64,000 nucleotides of DNA, taken from NCBI GenBank assembly GCA_963693315.1, contig OY856187.1, positions 112,197,746 to 112,261,745 of the forward strand. The letters run 5' to 3'. Shown piece after piece: positions 1-11,814 of the stretch (its first letter is position 1; the number at the start of each line of letters is the position of its first letter). A program made the translations under genes and the position numbers. The notes under the pieces are model-generated. The model was not told the origin of the DNA. It saw nothing but the letters and a program-made list of their open reading frames with translations, and made no database searches. Source of the stretch: Diogma glabrata (taxonomy: Eukaryota > Arthropoda > Insecta > Diptera > Cylindrotomidae).

Positions 1-3000
1 ATCAAAGTATCAAATTTAATTGAGTTTGCGATTCTGTTCATCATGTGATGGAAATCCTGAATAACTATTGGGCGTGAGGGTGATCAATGTATATTTGAAA
101 AGAAACGAAGACGGAAAATTCTCGCTAATAAAACATCAAGAATTCTGTTTGCTGGACTTTGTTGAATAGAAAGTCACAGAAAAATCTCGTGAAGTTAAAC
201 AAACAAGATATCTAAAACATATACATTATTAAAATATTTGAAACTTTTTAAACATGACTAGAATAAAATTCTGATAGTTATATAAAAATAAAGATTTTTT
301 ATAAAAATATGAGATAAATATGAGCTATTGATTTTGAGAGCAGACTTGTGTGTTGTGTATGTGCACTTTGAAACAAAAGATCATAATATATAGGTAACGT
401 TCTTTTTATGAGAAGATTGCTATCAAGTTTCAAGCAATAAAAAAGATAACATTTTTCTACAAAGACAGATTGGGCGTCACATCTATTAGAGTATTCAAAA
501 GCATTGGGAAACGAGGTATCCTTATCAATATACTGTTTTGGAATCAATAGACCAAGTGAAACATTTTGCACCCGTTAATATTATTATCTCTGGAGCCAAA
601 ATTGAACTATCATGTAGCATATATTTTGGAAATCTACATCAATTGATTAATTTTTTTTCTATTTTCTCTTATTTAAAATTAAAACTTCTATATTCTCAGT
701 TGATTTTTTTTACTAATTTTGAAATTAATTTAAATTTTTTTGAAATTATATAGCAAATCTCCGTAATTAAGATTCCATTGTGAGAGAATAAGTTTTTCAT
801 TTATTGTTAATTAAAAATCAATAGAACAGAAGGTTCATTTATTATTTAACTTCGATTAATTAATTTGAGTTTAATTAATTTTAATATTAAAACTTAATAT
901 TTTATTATATGTCAAAACACTAGCTACACCAAATTTTCCACAGTAAAAGGTATGAGAATTTATTGAAATTATATTCTAAAATAATTAAATTTAAATATTT
1001 TAACAAAAAATCGCACACTTCAACCGCAAAACCTAAAACTCAATGAATACTATAAATAAAATTTTCTATAAAAGCGCAATAAACATACAATACAAAATTA
1101 AATGTTTATTCTAACAAATATAACGTCCTAATCTAAAGAAACATCTAACAAAACTCAAAAAACTACTCTACCTCAAAAAAACGATATTAGCTGTGGCAAC
1201 CGAATAAATCTGTTGAATATACCAATTTTTAAAATAATGCTGTACATAGTTGTGCTTGTATCATTGTCTTTTATATCATTAAAAAACCAAAAACATTTGT
1301 GTGATGCTGATGTTAATCGAACGCATCATTTCTGTGAACGATGATTAATCGTTAATTTAGTAACAGAAACATAATTTGTCGATCACTAACCTATAATGCA
1401 TTATTGAACATTTATTATGTAAAATGAACTTCTTTTACATTGTATTTCATTCAATTCAATAGCTTTGCATAAAAATGTCATCTTTACCATGTATGTGTTT
1501 AAACATATTTACCTTACAACGTACTGAAAAAGCAGTTTAAACAGTTAATAATTAAAAAAAGAACATTTATTCTAAATGGAATGAAAAAATTAAAAATCCG
1601 TCATGTGAAATAAAACCAACAAAAAAAGTAAGAAAACCGAAAACTTGTTATGTTTAAAACGAATAAACCATCCAAAAAAATGACCGATTTAAATAAACGA
1701 TTCAAAACAAAAATGATTGCCAAAAATAATAAAATAATTAGAACAAAAGAACGATGCAAAATGAACGACTGATCCAAATAAACGACAGTGAGTCTGTTTT
1801 TTATTCAATTAGGTCATAAAAAGCTGATAGACGTACATTGTACACTGAGCGGATATAAATTATTTTGTACTTATTTTGATTAGTGTAGTGTTGAAATTTT
1901 GCTATCTTGATTGTTCAACTTGTGACACGATGCATTATGTGCAAGATATGTCGTGTTGTTCGTCATTTCGACTTTTCAGCTTGTTTCAAGAAAAGGAAGA
2001 ACACATAATAGAAAATTTACAAAGGTTTTATTTAAAAACTCAATGCACATGCTACATAAAAACCTAGGGTAAAATTTTGACACATACTACCCGGCACCGG
2101 TTGAATAAAAAACAGTCACAATAAAAAAATTATTGCTGATACCATGTTTTTTAGAACAATCAACCGATCAAAACAAAATGAACGGCCGATACAAATAGAA
2201 TGCCGAAGATTGCTTAGAAGAAGCAAAACAGTTTAGGTGCTATAGTTTTGAGCATTATTACGTTTTTACCCATCACTACTACCCACACGTTTTTACCCCT
2301 TACTACTTACTATATACCCATTACTACTTGCTACTTGACTATGGTATAAAGCACCAGTTTTGGTTTTCTGAGAAACAAATTTTTGCCTAATTCAACACAA
2401 ATTTGAAAAGGCGAAGTGTAGAAGTGTTAAATTTTGTGTTCATCTTTTGATGTTGAATTATTAAATATTCTAATCATGAATTATAACATTTTTTCAACTT
2501 CAAAATAATACGTTTTCCGTTAAATCTGAAATAAGATTTCTTCCATTAAAAACTAGTTGTATGTGGAACACGAGTCAGATTGTTTGGTGTTTTATGCAGT
2601 GAACCGCGTTATCCACTCGAACTGAATTTGTTGGAGTTTTGTGTATTTTGTCCACCAAAGTAGATAAGCAAAATTTATTCTGATTTTAGATTCTGTACTC
2701 AATAAGAAGTTCTCGTACAGATCCGAAACCGAATAGAAGTTTGTTAAATATTTCACCATTCTTGTATATAAAACATAACACAAATTCTAAAAACTTCTGT
2801 GCCTCAACGGCAATCTTGGATGGACAAACCTCCTAGCAATAGAATAGTTATAAATTTGTTTGCCAGATTTAAGTAGCGCAAATTTAGACATTATTCTGAT
2901 TTCATACAACAAAAAAACCAAGTTTGTATGCATCACGTAGAGGTTGTCGGCACGTTAATGCACAAAGAAATTTTTAGGATATCTTCTCAACTTCAAAAAA

Positions 3001-4256
3001 CAAAACTTCAAGTTTAATCCATATTCATATTAATAAATAGCGAACAACTGTAATTAATTATTTGATTATTTTCTGTTTTCTTAACGCAATTATTCGGTTT
3101 TTCTAAAATTAAGTATTTAATGCTGTTTTAAAATTATAACTGGCGCTTCGTTGATATAAAATTTATTTGATTTTGTTTTTATGAACTGACAATGTAACTG
3201 TTTTGTGTTGCTTATTAATACCGAACGGATTACCAAAACTATTTACTTTAATGTGGAAATTTAATTTTACTAGAAAAAAAACATTTTACAAATTATTAAA
3301 TTATTTTTTTGTATATGACAAAATATTAACATTAAACAAATCAATTTGCAGTAGCGTTCCAAAATTGTATAATTTTATTATCAGAAGCAAATATCATATC
3401 AGATTTCATGCAGTCATTTAAATTTATTACAACATGACATATCGTCGATTAATTCTCATTCATATTTATACAAATAAAAAAAATGTCTACAGATGACAAA
3501 ACGTCTTCTTCTTATTAAAGAATAAAAACAAATAAATAATAGCTCAGAAAAAAATCGGCAAATTATGAGAAAAAATAAAACAAATGAAAAAAAATCCAAG
3601 ATTTAATCCATAAATATCTCATCTCGGAATAGAATCATTTGGTTTTCCGTTTTCTTTATGGAAATCTTACACGAATATATTTAGTCGTTATTACAATTTA
3701 TATTTCAATGACAAAATATACTCGTATGTTTATGTGCTATTTGTCTCGCACATGTCTTCTTATGATTTACAAAAATTCATTTTTGTTCGAGGGGATTAGA
3801 ATTTATTACGGTTAAGTGAATCACTGATTATAAGATGAAGGCATTTTGGTTTTACTATAAACAAGATATATTTGGAAATCAGTTTATGGTTATAGGGATA
3901 TTACAGGATTTCAGTTAATGAAGATTTAATGTAGGTAAAGATATAATGATTCTACAGAAATATGTTTCCCCTGTTTTAATAGATGAATAATTTTGAGCTG
4001 CTTCAATTCTAAACAAGAATTTAAGGCAGGACGGTTGTGTTTCGAGTGTCGTGCTACCTGTCATTTTTCTGTTCTTACATTTGGATTTTAACAACAACAA
4101 TATAAGCTGGTTTATACTCTTAAAAACTTTACTTTATTACTCATCCTGTAGACGTAGGAAGAGCAATTCTTCAGCATATTAAGTTCGATAAAACCTCTTT
4201 AAGTAAGTAACAGTCGCATATACGTTAAAAATAATTTGATTCGTTGAATAATTTGG
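1..4256. other. AT-rich DNA without recognisable gene
   Basis: I see no convincing coding region, RNA gene or transposon here. Frames of 60-90 codons exist on both strands but are rich in I, N, K, F, L and Y, as expected by chance at this base composition, and none shows a known motif. Around 2,260-2,340 there is a loose repetition of ACTACT/TTACTACT words. The region may be intergenic or intronic. Confidence 0.6.
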
Positions 4257-4778
4257 TTTTGGAACTAATTTTGATCGCCTTCATACTTGGCATCCAAGAA
4301 GTATAGCTGTAAAAGGCAATACACGTATTTTTTTAAAATTTTAACGTGTATGATTTGAGAACAGGGTGAACCGAAAGATTTCTGAAATTCAAACTCAGTG
4401 TAACTTTACGAGAGAGCGGCTAATTTGATATCACCTGTCTAAATGCATTGCAAAGCTAAATGTAAAAGTATATTGAAAAAATACACAGTACTCTTTTTAC
4501 TTAAACTGTTAAGAATATTTATAAATACAATTTTTTAATAAATGACGCTAATGCTATACGTCAGGCATTTTTGGTTTTTTTTCACAATTTGAGAGTTCCA
4601 TCTTTACCCTAAACTATGCCAAAGTTCGGGAGTTTTTTAGTTCTAAAGATGTTAACTTTTATGTATGGGCATCTCAGATTAAAATTTTAGTTTTAGAACA
4701 ACTTCGTAATCTGGACCACTGACCTGGAGCCCAACCGTTTATGATTGACTTAATACTTAACACCCAAGAAGTAAAGTG
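4257..4778 (+). repeat. Family R repeat: one full unit and the start of a second
   Basis: A unit of about 450 bp begins near 4,257 and is followed by a second unit from about 4,710. Both start with related words (CATCCAAGAAGTA at 4,291; CACCCAAGAAGTA at 4,761). The second unit is broken near 4,778 by element H1 and resumes at 6,256. The body of unit 1 (GAGAACAGGG near 4,356, GAGAGTTCCATC near 4,590, GGGCATCTCAG near 4,667) matches 6,290-6,610 in the same order. Family unknown; no coding capacity seen. Confidence 0.65.
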
Positions 4779-4989
4779 AAATAAAAAAAAAGGGAGGGGC
4801 TGAAATCTCACAGCTCTGAGATATCAAGACCTCGGTCTGGGTTAAGGATTATGATATAGTTTTCGGCAAAAAACTTTTATGAGGACATTGTTTTTAGTTT
4901 TGGGCAGCGATGTATATCAAACATAACTCTTTGTTAAAGTACAAGCATTTTTTATCTCTGTTTAAAAATTTATTACAAAACTAACACTA

Positions 4990-5425
4990 AACATCAATAC
5001 GTTGCCTGAAAATTATAATCAAAATTCCAAAAATATTGTTAAATTAAATAAAATCAAACTTTTTCAAAATTCCAAAAATATTCCAAAAATTAGAATAAAA
5101 TCAAATATTTAAATATTTTCTAAATTCCAATTATATTTCAAAAATTCTTAAAAATTCAAACTTTTTCCAAAATTCTAAGAATATTGCAAAAATTATTTCA
5201 AAATCAAAAATTGAAAATTTTTTCAAAATTCCAAAAATTATAATAAAATCAAAAATTTAAAATTTTTCAGAATTCTAAAAATATTCCAAAAATTCTTACA
5301 AAATCAAAAATTGAAACTTTTGCCGAAATTCTAAAAATATTGCAAAAATTATTACAAAATCAAAAATACAAACTTTTTCAATATACCAAAACTATTTCAA
5401 AAACTATAACAAATTCAAAAATTTC
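4990..5425 (+). repeat. Minisatellite of about 50-bp units inside H1
   Basis: Degenerate tandem units built on the theme CAAAATTCCAAAAATATT / GCAAAAATTATAACAAAATC / AAAAATTGAAACTTTTTC. The same array recurs in H2 (9,850-10,970), H3 (about 42,590-43,140 on the other strand) and H4 (51,040-51,600). Unit number differs between copies, most in H2, as expected of an internal minisatellite. Confidence 0.75.
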
Positions 5426-5469
5426 CATGTCCAATTTCATTCTAAATTACAATTACGTCATAAAAATAG

Positions 5470-5870
5470 CTACATTTTTTTTCCAAAAAATTGGCTAAAA
5501 AAATAAATGAAATCATTTTTTGACACACTTGACATTGACAAACTTATAATGCCATAATTCTCTATAATAATAATAAAATATCATTTCAAACAAACAATTT
5601 CATTTTTTTCCAAAAAAATGGGTAAAAAAATAAATAAAAATCTTTTGACACACTTGACAACATTTTTTTGGCACACTTATAATGCCATAATTCTCAATAA
5701 TAATAATAAAATTTCATTTCAAACAAACAATTAATTTTATTTTTTTTTCCAAAAATTAGGTAAAAAAATAAATAAAAACCTTTCTTTTGACACACTTGAC
5801 CACATTTTTTTGACAAACTTTTAATGCAATAATCTAGTTTTTGATCTCACATATCAATCCCGACCGTCAA
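5470..5870 (+). repeat. Second tandem array in H1, three units of about 133 bp
   Basis: Three units start near 5,478, 5,612 and 5,740, each beginning TTTTCCAAAAA and carrying AAAAAAATAAAT, a TTTTGACACACTTGAC block, AACTTATAATGCCATAA, and AATAATAATAAAAT. H4 has the homologous region with a further local duplication of about 62 bp (51,745-51,866). Confidence 0.7.
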
Positions 5871-6255
5871 AATTTCTCCAAATTTAATGTAATCACTTAA
5901 AATGAACGTTTTTTAAGACAAAAATATGAAAATTTGCTATTTTTGACTCACATAATGATTTTTTTGACACACTTCCGGTACAGTTATCGAGCACAGCGTT
6001 CTTTCGGACCTGTCCCTTGTGAATACCTATTTTTAAAAAATAAATTTTTGAAATCCCTCCAGCCGTTTTCCCTGCAGCGTAGGTAATGACGGGCGGACGG
6101 ACGGCCGGACGGCCGGCCGACAGACAGACATATATTTTTTTTGGCTTTTTTAGAATCAGTAGGTCCTAAAACGTCGAGAAATTCCAAAAAAAGTGGGTGT
6201 AAGAATTTCACTTTTGGCTCATGAATGTAATACTTAGGTCTTTCAGACCGAAGTA

Positions 6256-6612
6256 ATACGTATTTCTTTGAAAAGTTTAAAGTGTTCAGTTTGAGCACAG
6301 GGCGGTCCGAAAAATTTCTGGAAATTCAAATTGTGGTAAACTTTGAAATCAAAGTTGCAAGAGAACAGCTGTTCGTTTGAACGGCCAAATACATATAAAA
6401 TTGTTGGATTATACAGTATACTGTTAAAAATATACAGCAATAAAGTTTTTAAGATAGCGTTAAAGCCGTGAAATCGTTTTTGATTTTTTTTATAATATGA
6501 AAGTTCCAGTCTTCTCCTAAAACATTAAAGCATCCTAAAAGTTAAAGAAATTTCTAAAGATATTAATTTTTAACAATGTGCATCTCAGGTTAAAAACTTC
6601 AGTTGCGAAACT
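6256..6612 (+). repeat. Family R repeat, right part of the unit split by H1
   Basis: Homology to unit 1 resumes exactly where H1 ends: ACGTATTT at 6,258 corresponds to ACGTATTT at 4,323. Matching words follow in the same order (GCACAGGG, TTTCTGGAAATTCAAA, GATAGCGTTAAAG, TATGAAAGTTCCAG, GTGCATCTCAGGTTAAAA). This copy therefore marks the 3' boundary of H1 by comparison with an unoccupied relative. Confidence 0.65.
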
Positions 6613-6679
6613 AAATCTTTTAACCGTAGCTGCACATTTTTCGAGAGTAAAACATAAACAAAATCTTTCTTTAAATTTT

Positions 6680-7008
6680 ATCATGTTGTATGATGAGGAT
6701 AGAACTTTCATATTGTGAAAATAAATTCAATTTTTTTTTGAAATACAGCATTTAGCGCCATCTCTAATAATTTTGTCTCATAATTTGATTAACAGAGCAG
6801 TGAGCAAAAACGTTTATTATTTTTAAATACGCCGATAGGCCAGTTAATTACATTGCCAATAACCTTTTTGCACATAAAGCCATTGATATCGGGTGAGACG
6901 TTTTCTTGAAATTTGATTTCAGTTACTTAGAGTTTGAATATCCAGAAATTTTCAGATCAACCTGTTCCTAAACTAAACAAATGTTTTAAAAAACACGTAT
7001 TTTTTATA
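6680..7008 (-). repeat. Family R repeat, inverted copy
   Basis: Read on the minus strand, 7,008 to 6,680 gives TACGTGTTTTTT, GGAACAGG, AAATTTCTGGATATTC, GATGGCGCTAAATG and ATATGAAAGTTCTA, in the same order as the plus copies at 4,323 and 6,258. With the 6,256-6,612 copy it makes an inverted pair with a gap of about 70 bp. Confidence 0.6.
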
Positions 7009-9436
7009 GCTCGTGTTTATGGAGTTGATAGAAAATGGTCGGGTTGTGAACATTTTTGATCAAAGATACACTTCTTTTAAAATAATATCCTTAGAACAAA
7101 AAATTGTTATCTTTAAATTTTGTCATATTTTAAGGTAAGGTAGAACAACTAAATGCCATAAAATGCTTCTAACAGGACACGCGTTTTTGATTTAGCCTGC
7201 AGTACTAGTACCTGCAGTACAGTATCATATATCATCCGGTAGGTTATTCGTCATTTTAAGTAATAGGTTAACTGAGAGCTTCAATTTCTTAATTAAATCA
7301 ACGCAATGGAAAATTCATGAAATGATTAAACATTTAGAAAAGAAATGTAAATCAAATTAAACAACACAAAATGAAAAATATTTTTGCTGGAGCAGATTGA
7401 GTGAGAGTTTTTAATTTCAGAGGTAAGAATTTTCAAAGGTAAAAAAATTTCCATAAAATAATTATGATTTTTATTAAAATATTGTTTACGAAATGTTTTA
7501 TTTTTGTGAATATAAATTTTGTGAATGTAAATATTATTAATCTTTACACACATAATCGATCAGCTTACTTGTGACACAAACCACCTGAACAATCGATAAA
7601 AACTCCAGCTTGTTCCAATACATTAATCTCAAAACTTTTTCGAAAAATTCATTCTCAAACATCGATTTTTGTTCGATGGACTATTTGAAGTGATTCTATT
7701 CGACATATCACTGTTATTTTTAATAAAAACAAAAGCCAACGTGTAACACTTACACAAAAGAATTAAGCAGCTAAAAATCTTGTTTATAGATAAGCAGTGT
7801 AGCACATATTTACACAATAAAAATTTATGAAAACTTAATTAAATATATGTAACGACGGACTATTTTCAATTTTTACTCTAAAATGATAGTACATATTAAT
7901 ATTCAAAGAAATCCGATGTTCGAAATTCCAAGGAATTTTCTTCAATTGTAATAAGCGTAGGGATATTTGTTTGTACTTCTGTATTTTTTTGTTTCAATTA
8001 TTAATACATTGCAAAACATATTTTTTCATAAATGATTGTTTGTATCAGTGAAAATTGCTTGTTACAAGAGTGGAAAGGGAAACAGATAATCGATAATATG
8101 ATATATAAACGATCAAATTGTTTGGATCGAGTCAATTAGTATATAAATTTAAATCGAAGAATTGTGTGTGATCGCAAAATTAAAGTTTTAATTTAATAAA
8201 CTATAATAATAGTTCTTAATAAATTCTATTAATTATATATTTATTTATTTTCATTTATAAATTGTTTAAAAATATATCAATTTTAAACCAGAATATTGAG
8301 TTTGTAGTTTGTGACATTTCAAAACCATATTTTGTTTTAGTGATAATTTGAATTGAGATTTTAAGCCAAAAAAAAAAATATTTATATATATAAATATGAC
8401 AGAACCAAAAAAAATCGAAAGCTGAAGTTTTTTTAAGAAAAAATAATGTTTTCTGGACGTTTTGTGTTTTATTTGCACATGCAGTGTTAGTATGTAGAGC
8501 AACTACCACTAATATTGTGTCGGATGCAAAATTGAATAATAACTATAATCAAAACAAAGTAATCAAACTTAATGCTAATAAGCATATCATAGAAATATAT
8601 GGATTCAGCGCTTCTCATCTTTTTTTTTATCCAACATTTTTCCATGATACCTGTAATCAAGAAGCAACTAAAAAAGGTTTATGATATATGCTGAGCTTTG
8701 AAATACAAATAATTATTGTTGCCTACAATCAACATTTAGTTTCATGGACTGGTTTTGGAAGAAGACAACATTTGGAATTTTGAATTTTTGAATTTTGATT
8801 TGTATAATTTTTGGAGAACTAAGTTATTTTTTCTGTTAGTTAATTAACATGATTCATTACATTATTCAATATGTGATTCGGTGATAAGAGATTTGCGAGT
8901 GTAGTATATGTTTGTCATAGATTCTGTTTGCCTGTGTAATATTATATTCGTGTACAAGTCCAAATTTATTATACATGGGCCAAAACAAAGGGACTCATTA
9001 GTTTCTTATAAATTTTCGTAACATATATACTAAACAAAACAAAAAAAAACGTGATCCCCATTTTCTATAATTATCCTCGTCAAAAACTTCCTGGAAATCA
9101 TTTATTTTTTTTACCGTCAGAGTGGTTTTGCTTTAAACAAGTTTTTCTCATCAATAAGGCTTCGGACAATGAACGGTTTTTAAATTTATCGACAAAGTAG
9201 TTTTCTAAGGTTATTAACTATTGTCTTTTAACACAAGCGTTCAAATCAGTATCATTTTGACATTTCATTTTAGCTTGTGATTTTGTCTTTATAAAACAAT
9301 AAAAAAATGTTAGAGGAGTTATTAATTTGTTTTACGCTTTTATTTTATTTGTTTTTTTTATTCTATGTTAGGCATGTTTAGTAATAATTATAATAAATAA
9401 TTAATCAACTAGGGATTAGGATTAAGTTTGGATAAA
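7009..9436. other. AT-rich DNA without recognisable gene
   Basis: No coding motif, RNA gene or complete element is evident. A short word near 9,050-9,100 (GATCCCCATTTTC, AATTATCCTCGTC) recurs at 12,484-12,530 (GATCCCCATTTTCC, AATTATCCCCGTC), so both are probably remnants of one dispersed repeat. A small cluster at 7,195-7,225 repeats CCTGCAGTAC. Confidence 0.5.
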
Positions 9437-9763
9437 TTAAGTTTCTCTAAGAAATTTATGGACGCCAACTTTAAAATTTTGAGGATTAAAGCTAGCAGGA
9501 AAAACCCATGAAGAGAGACGAGAGACTCTGTTAAAAAAATCACGTTGAAAAGCATCAGTTCTGCACCTTTTTATATGACCCGTAAAAGGATGGGCTACAA
9601 CATTTGCTTTAGTGTTACGCGATAGGTTTGCTAGTTTAAGTAAAATTGATATAATCTCTGCAGAAGTTTCTTCACCCATAATGTATTTGTAAAAAATTGT
9701 CAGATCAGCAACATTTCGTCTGTGCTGTAAAGAATCAAGCTCATTAGTAAGAGTTGAGTTGCC
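9437..9763 (-). pseudogene. C-terminal fragment of a Jockey/CR1-type LINE reverse transcriptase ORF
   Basis: The minus-strand frame reads LDSLQHRRNVADLTIFYKY near its start and ends with DFFNRVSRLSSWVFPASFN then PQNFKVGVHKFLRET before a stop. In Jockey/CR1-like non-LTR elements the ORF2 C-terminus carries 'SLQHRR..ADLTLFYKY' and ends 'FFPRTSRLWNSLPS.VFP.SYN...FK..V..FL'; the match in order and spacing is clear. The WNSLP core has decayed to a shorter form. RT catalytic motifs are absent, so this is a 5'-truncated relic. The plus-strand LINE at 28.4-29.7 kb carries the same C-terminal motifs and is probably a related family. Confidence 0.8.
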
Positions 9764-9811
9764 AATCAGTTTAGTAGCTCATTATTAGCAAATAACTTAG
9801 TGCAAAGATGA

Positions 9812-11308
9812 TACATCCAGCATAATACTCAAAACCATCTCCATACAGCGTTTTAAGAAAATATTACAAAATCAAAAATTCGTATATCTTTCAAAATTCC
9901 AAAAATATTCTAAAAATTAAAATAATGTCAAAAAATTTAACGCTTTTTTTAAATTTTTTAAAACATTCCAAAAATTATTACAAAATCAAAGCTTGAAACT
10001 TTTTTTCAAAATTCTAAAATTATTGCAAAAATTATAAGAAAATCAAAAATTGAAGCTTTTTCCAAAATTCTTAAAAAATTGCAAAAATTATAATAAAATC
10101 AAATATTTTTAGATTTTTTTCGTAATTTTAAAAATATTGCAATAATTCATAATTCTAAAATTCAATCTTTTTTCAAAATTCTTAAAATATTCTAGAAATT
10201 AAAACAAAATCAAGAGTTCAAAATACCAAAAATTATAATAAAATAAAACATGTAAACTTTTTCAAAATTCTAAAAATATTCTGAAAATTCTTACAAAATC
10301 AAAAATTGAAACTTTTTTCGAAATTCTAAAATTATTGCAAAATTTCTTAATTTACAAACTCAAAAATTCAAACTTTTTCCAAAATTCTAAATCTATTGTA
10401 AAAATTATAACAAAATCAAAAATACAAATTTTTTTTCAAAACTAAAAAAATAATAGAAAATCAAAAACTGAATCTTTTTTCAAATCAAAAATTCAATAAA
10501 TTTTTTCCAAAATTCTAAAAATATCGCAAAAATTATAACAAAATCAAATTTACAAAATTTCTTCAAAATTCCAAAAATTATAATATAATCAAAAATTTAA
10601 ACTTTTTCAAATCTCTAAATAGATTCCGAAAATTCTTACAAAAATTAAAAATTGAAACTTTTTCAAAATTCTAAAACTCAAAAATTCAAGCTTTTTTGAA
10701 AATTCTAAAAATATTGCAAAAATTGTAATAAAATCAATACTTGAAACTTTTTCAAAATTCTAAAAATATTGCAACAAAAATAACAAAATCAAATATACAA
10801 ACTTTTTTTAAAATTTCAAAAATATTAAAAAAATTATAACAAAATCAAAAATACAAATTTTTTTCAACTCAAAAAATATTACAAAATCAAAAATTGAAAT
10901 TTTTTCCAAATCAAAAAAAAACTTTTTCCGAATTTCTAAACATATCGCAAAAATTATAACAAAATCAAAAATTTCCCATGTTCAATTTCATGTTGGCTAC
11001 AACATTTCAGGTCAAACAAATAATTAATATTATTTTTTTCCAAAAATTGACCAAAAAAAAAATGAAAATCATTCTTTTGACAAACTTGACAACATTTTTT
11101 TGACAAACTTATAATGCAATAATCTAGATTTTGGTCTCACATACCAATCGAGCATCATGATTTCTCCAAATTTAATGTTACTACTCATTATTACCTAAAA
11201 TAAACGATTTTTAGTAAAAATATGCAAATTTCCAAAGAGTATACCTATTTTTAGAAAAAAAAAGTTTTTGAAATCCTTATAGCGGTTTTCTAGATTTCGT
11301 CGGTTGGT
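9812..11308 (+). mobile_element. H2: second copy of the Helentron/DINE-1-like family, truncated at both ends
   Basis: Starts inside the family's 5' part (ACTCAAAACC, CAGCGTTTTAAGAAAATATT, compare 51,010-51,045 in H4) and stops after CGGTTTTCTAGATTTCGTCGG, before the GC-rich patch and terminal hairpin. The minisatellite is the longest of the four copies, roughly 9,850-10,970. A single unit of the CAAAAATTGACC / TTGACAAACTTGACAAC array and a TCTCACATACCAATC block follow. The truncated 3' side abuts the minus-strand gene relic at 11,313-11,814. Confidence 0.7.
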
Positions 11309-11312
11309 TTAA

Positions 11313-11814
11313 TTAATGTTTTAGATTGTCTATAATTGTAGACAATAATCCAATAATTGCTTGCGTTTGCACTCTATCTTGAGCTTGATACTTTCAATCC
11401 CGCTCTTCCGATTCCCTTAAATATTTGAAGAGTTTTGTATCAAATTCTTCATTAACATGTTTTCTTTTACTTCAGTTGACGGTTGTTTGCCGAGGAGTAC
11501 CACTTGCTGAATGACTGACATCAGATGACTCTTGCAAACTGGCACTCTCTGACAAGTCGATACAGCCATCCTCATTTAACGATGACATTACATCGTTCAA
11601 AGCCACTGGATTTACTGCCGCCGTTTTTTCATAGTAAATACTGGAATTTATCCCAGTATTTCCATTGTGGTGTTTCATCGCTACACCTTGAATTTCTCTT
11701 GATAGTGAAATACTTATTTTTGAGGTTGTCGGTATCTGTAAAAATAATAGATCTTAAGAAATATATCCTTCCTTTGGAAATATCTAATAAGTAATGATTT
11801 ACCTGTTTTGGCAT
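11313..11814 (-). pseudogene. Decayed MADF/BESS-like gene fragment with one 67-bp intron
   Basis: A minus-strand model reads ATG at 11,814-11,812 (MPKQ), a GT donor at 11,802-11,801, an intron of 67 bp with a pyrimidine-rich TTTTTACAG acceptor ending at 11,736, then an open exon from 11,735. The exon begins IPTTSKISIS and continues through KHHNGNTGINSS, YYEKTAAVNPVALNDVMS, SLNEDGCIDLSESASLQESS and SASGTPRQTTVN. A TGA follows (11,474-11,472), but the same frame goes on with SKRKHVNEEFDTKLFKYLRE, a second TGA, and TQAIIGLLSTIIDNLKH before TAA at 11,315-11,313. A basic KRKR-like patch, an acidic-basic helix and a short hydrophobic C-terminal helix resemble the tail of MADF/BESS-type proteins, an expanded insect family; this is inference. 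The upstream DNA-binding part was not found. Composition is balanced, unlike the chance frames nearby. Confidence 0.45.

Larger units (their letters stand above)
4779..6254 (+). mobile_element. H1: satellite-bearing Helentron/DINE-1-like non-autonomous element
   Basis: One of four related copies (others at 9.8, 41.9 and 50.7 kb). Order of parts: an A-rich start; a conserved 5' block with the ATCTCA-loop-TGAGAT hairpin near 4,808; a subterminal ACCTCGGTCTG near 4,832; an array of about 50-bp units; three units of about 133 bp; a GC-rich patch near 6,090-6,125; and a 3' hairpin at 6,232-6,254. The terminal CAGACCGAAGT is the inverted match of the 5' subterminal word (one mismatch here, none in H3). 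No transposase or Rep/helicase ORF was seen, so it would be non-autonomous. DINE-1/HINE elements are known to have subterminal repeats, central minisatellites and a 3' stem-loop; the assignment is inference. Confidence 0.6.

Noticed and set aside
5984..6440. Frames of 65-104 codons at the 3' end of H1, with a similar peptide in H4 (52,089-52,283)
   Set aside because: The shared peptide (FLDVLGPTDSKK) follows from DNA homology between H copies. There is no evidence of codon-level constraint, and each copy has different breaks.
7195..7225. CCTGCAGTACTAGTACCTGC cluster, considered as a regulatory palindrome
   Set aside because: Short, isolated and explained by a single local duplication; nothing ties it to a function.
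8255..8509. Overlapping minus-strand frames of 78-84 codons
   Set aside because: They are phenylalanine-, isoleucine- and lysine-rich translations of A/T runs in different frames of the same DNA, with no supporting motif.
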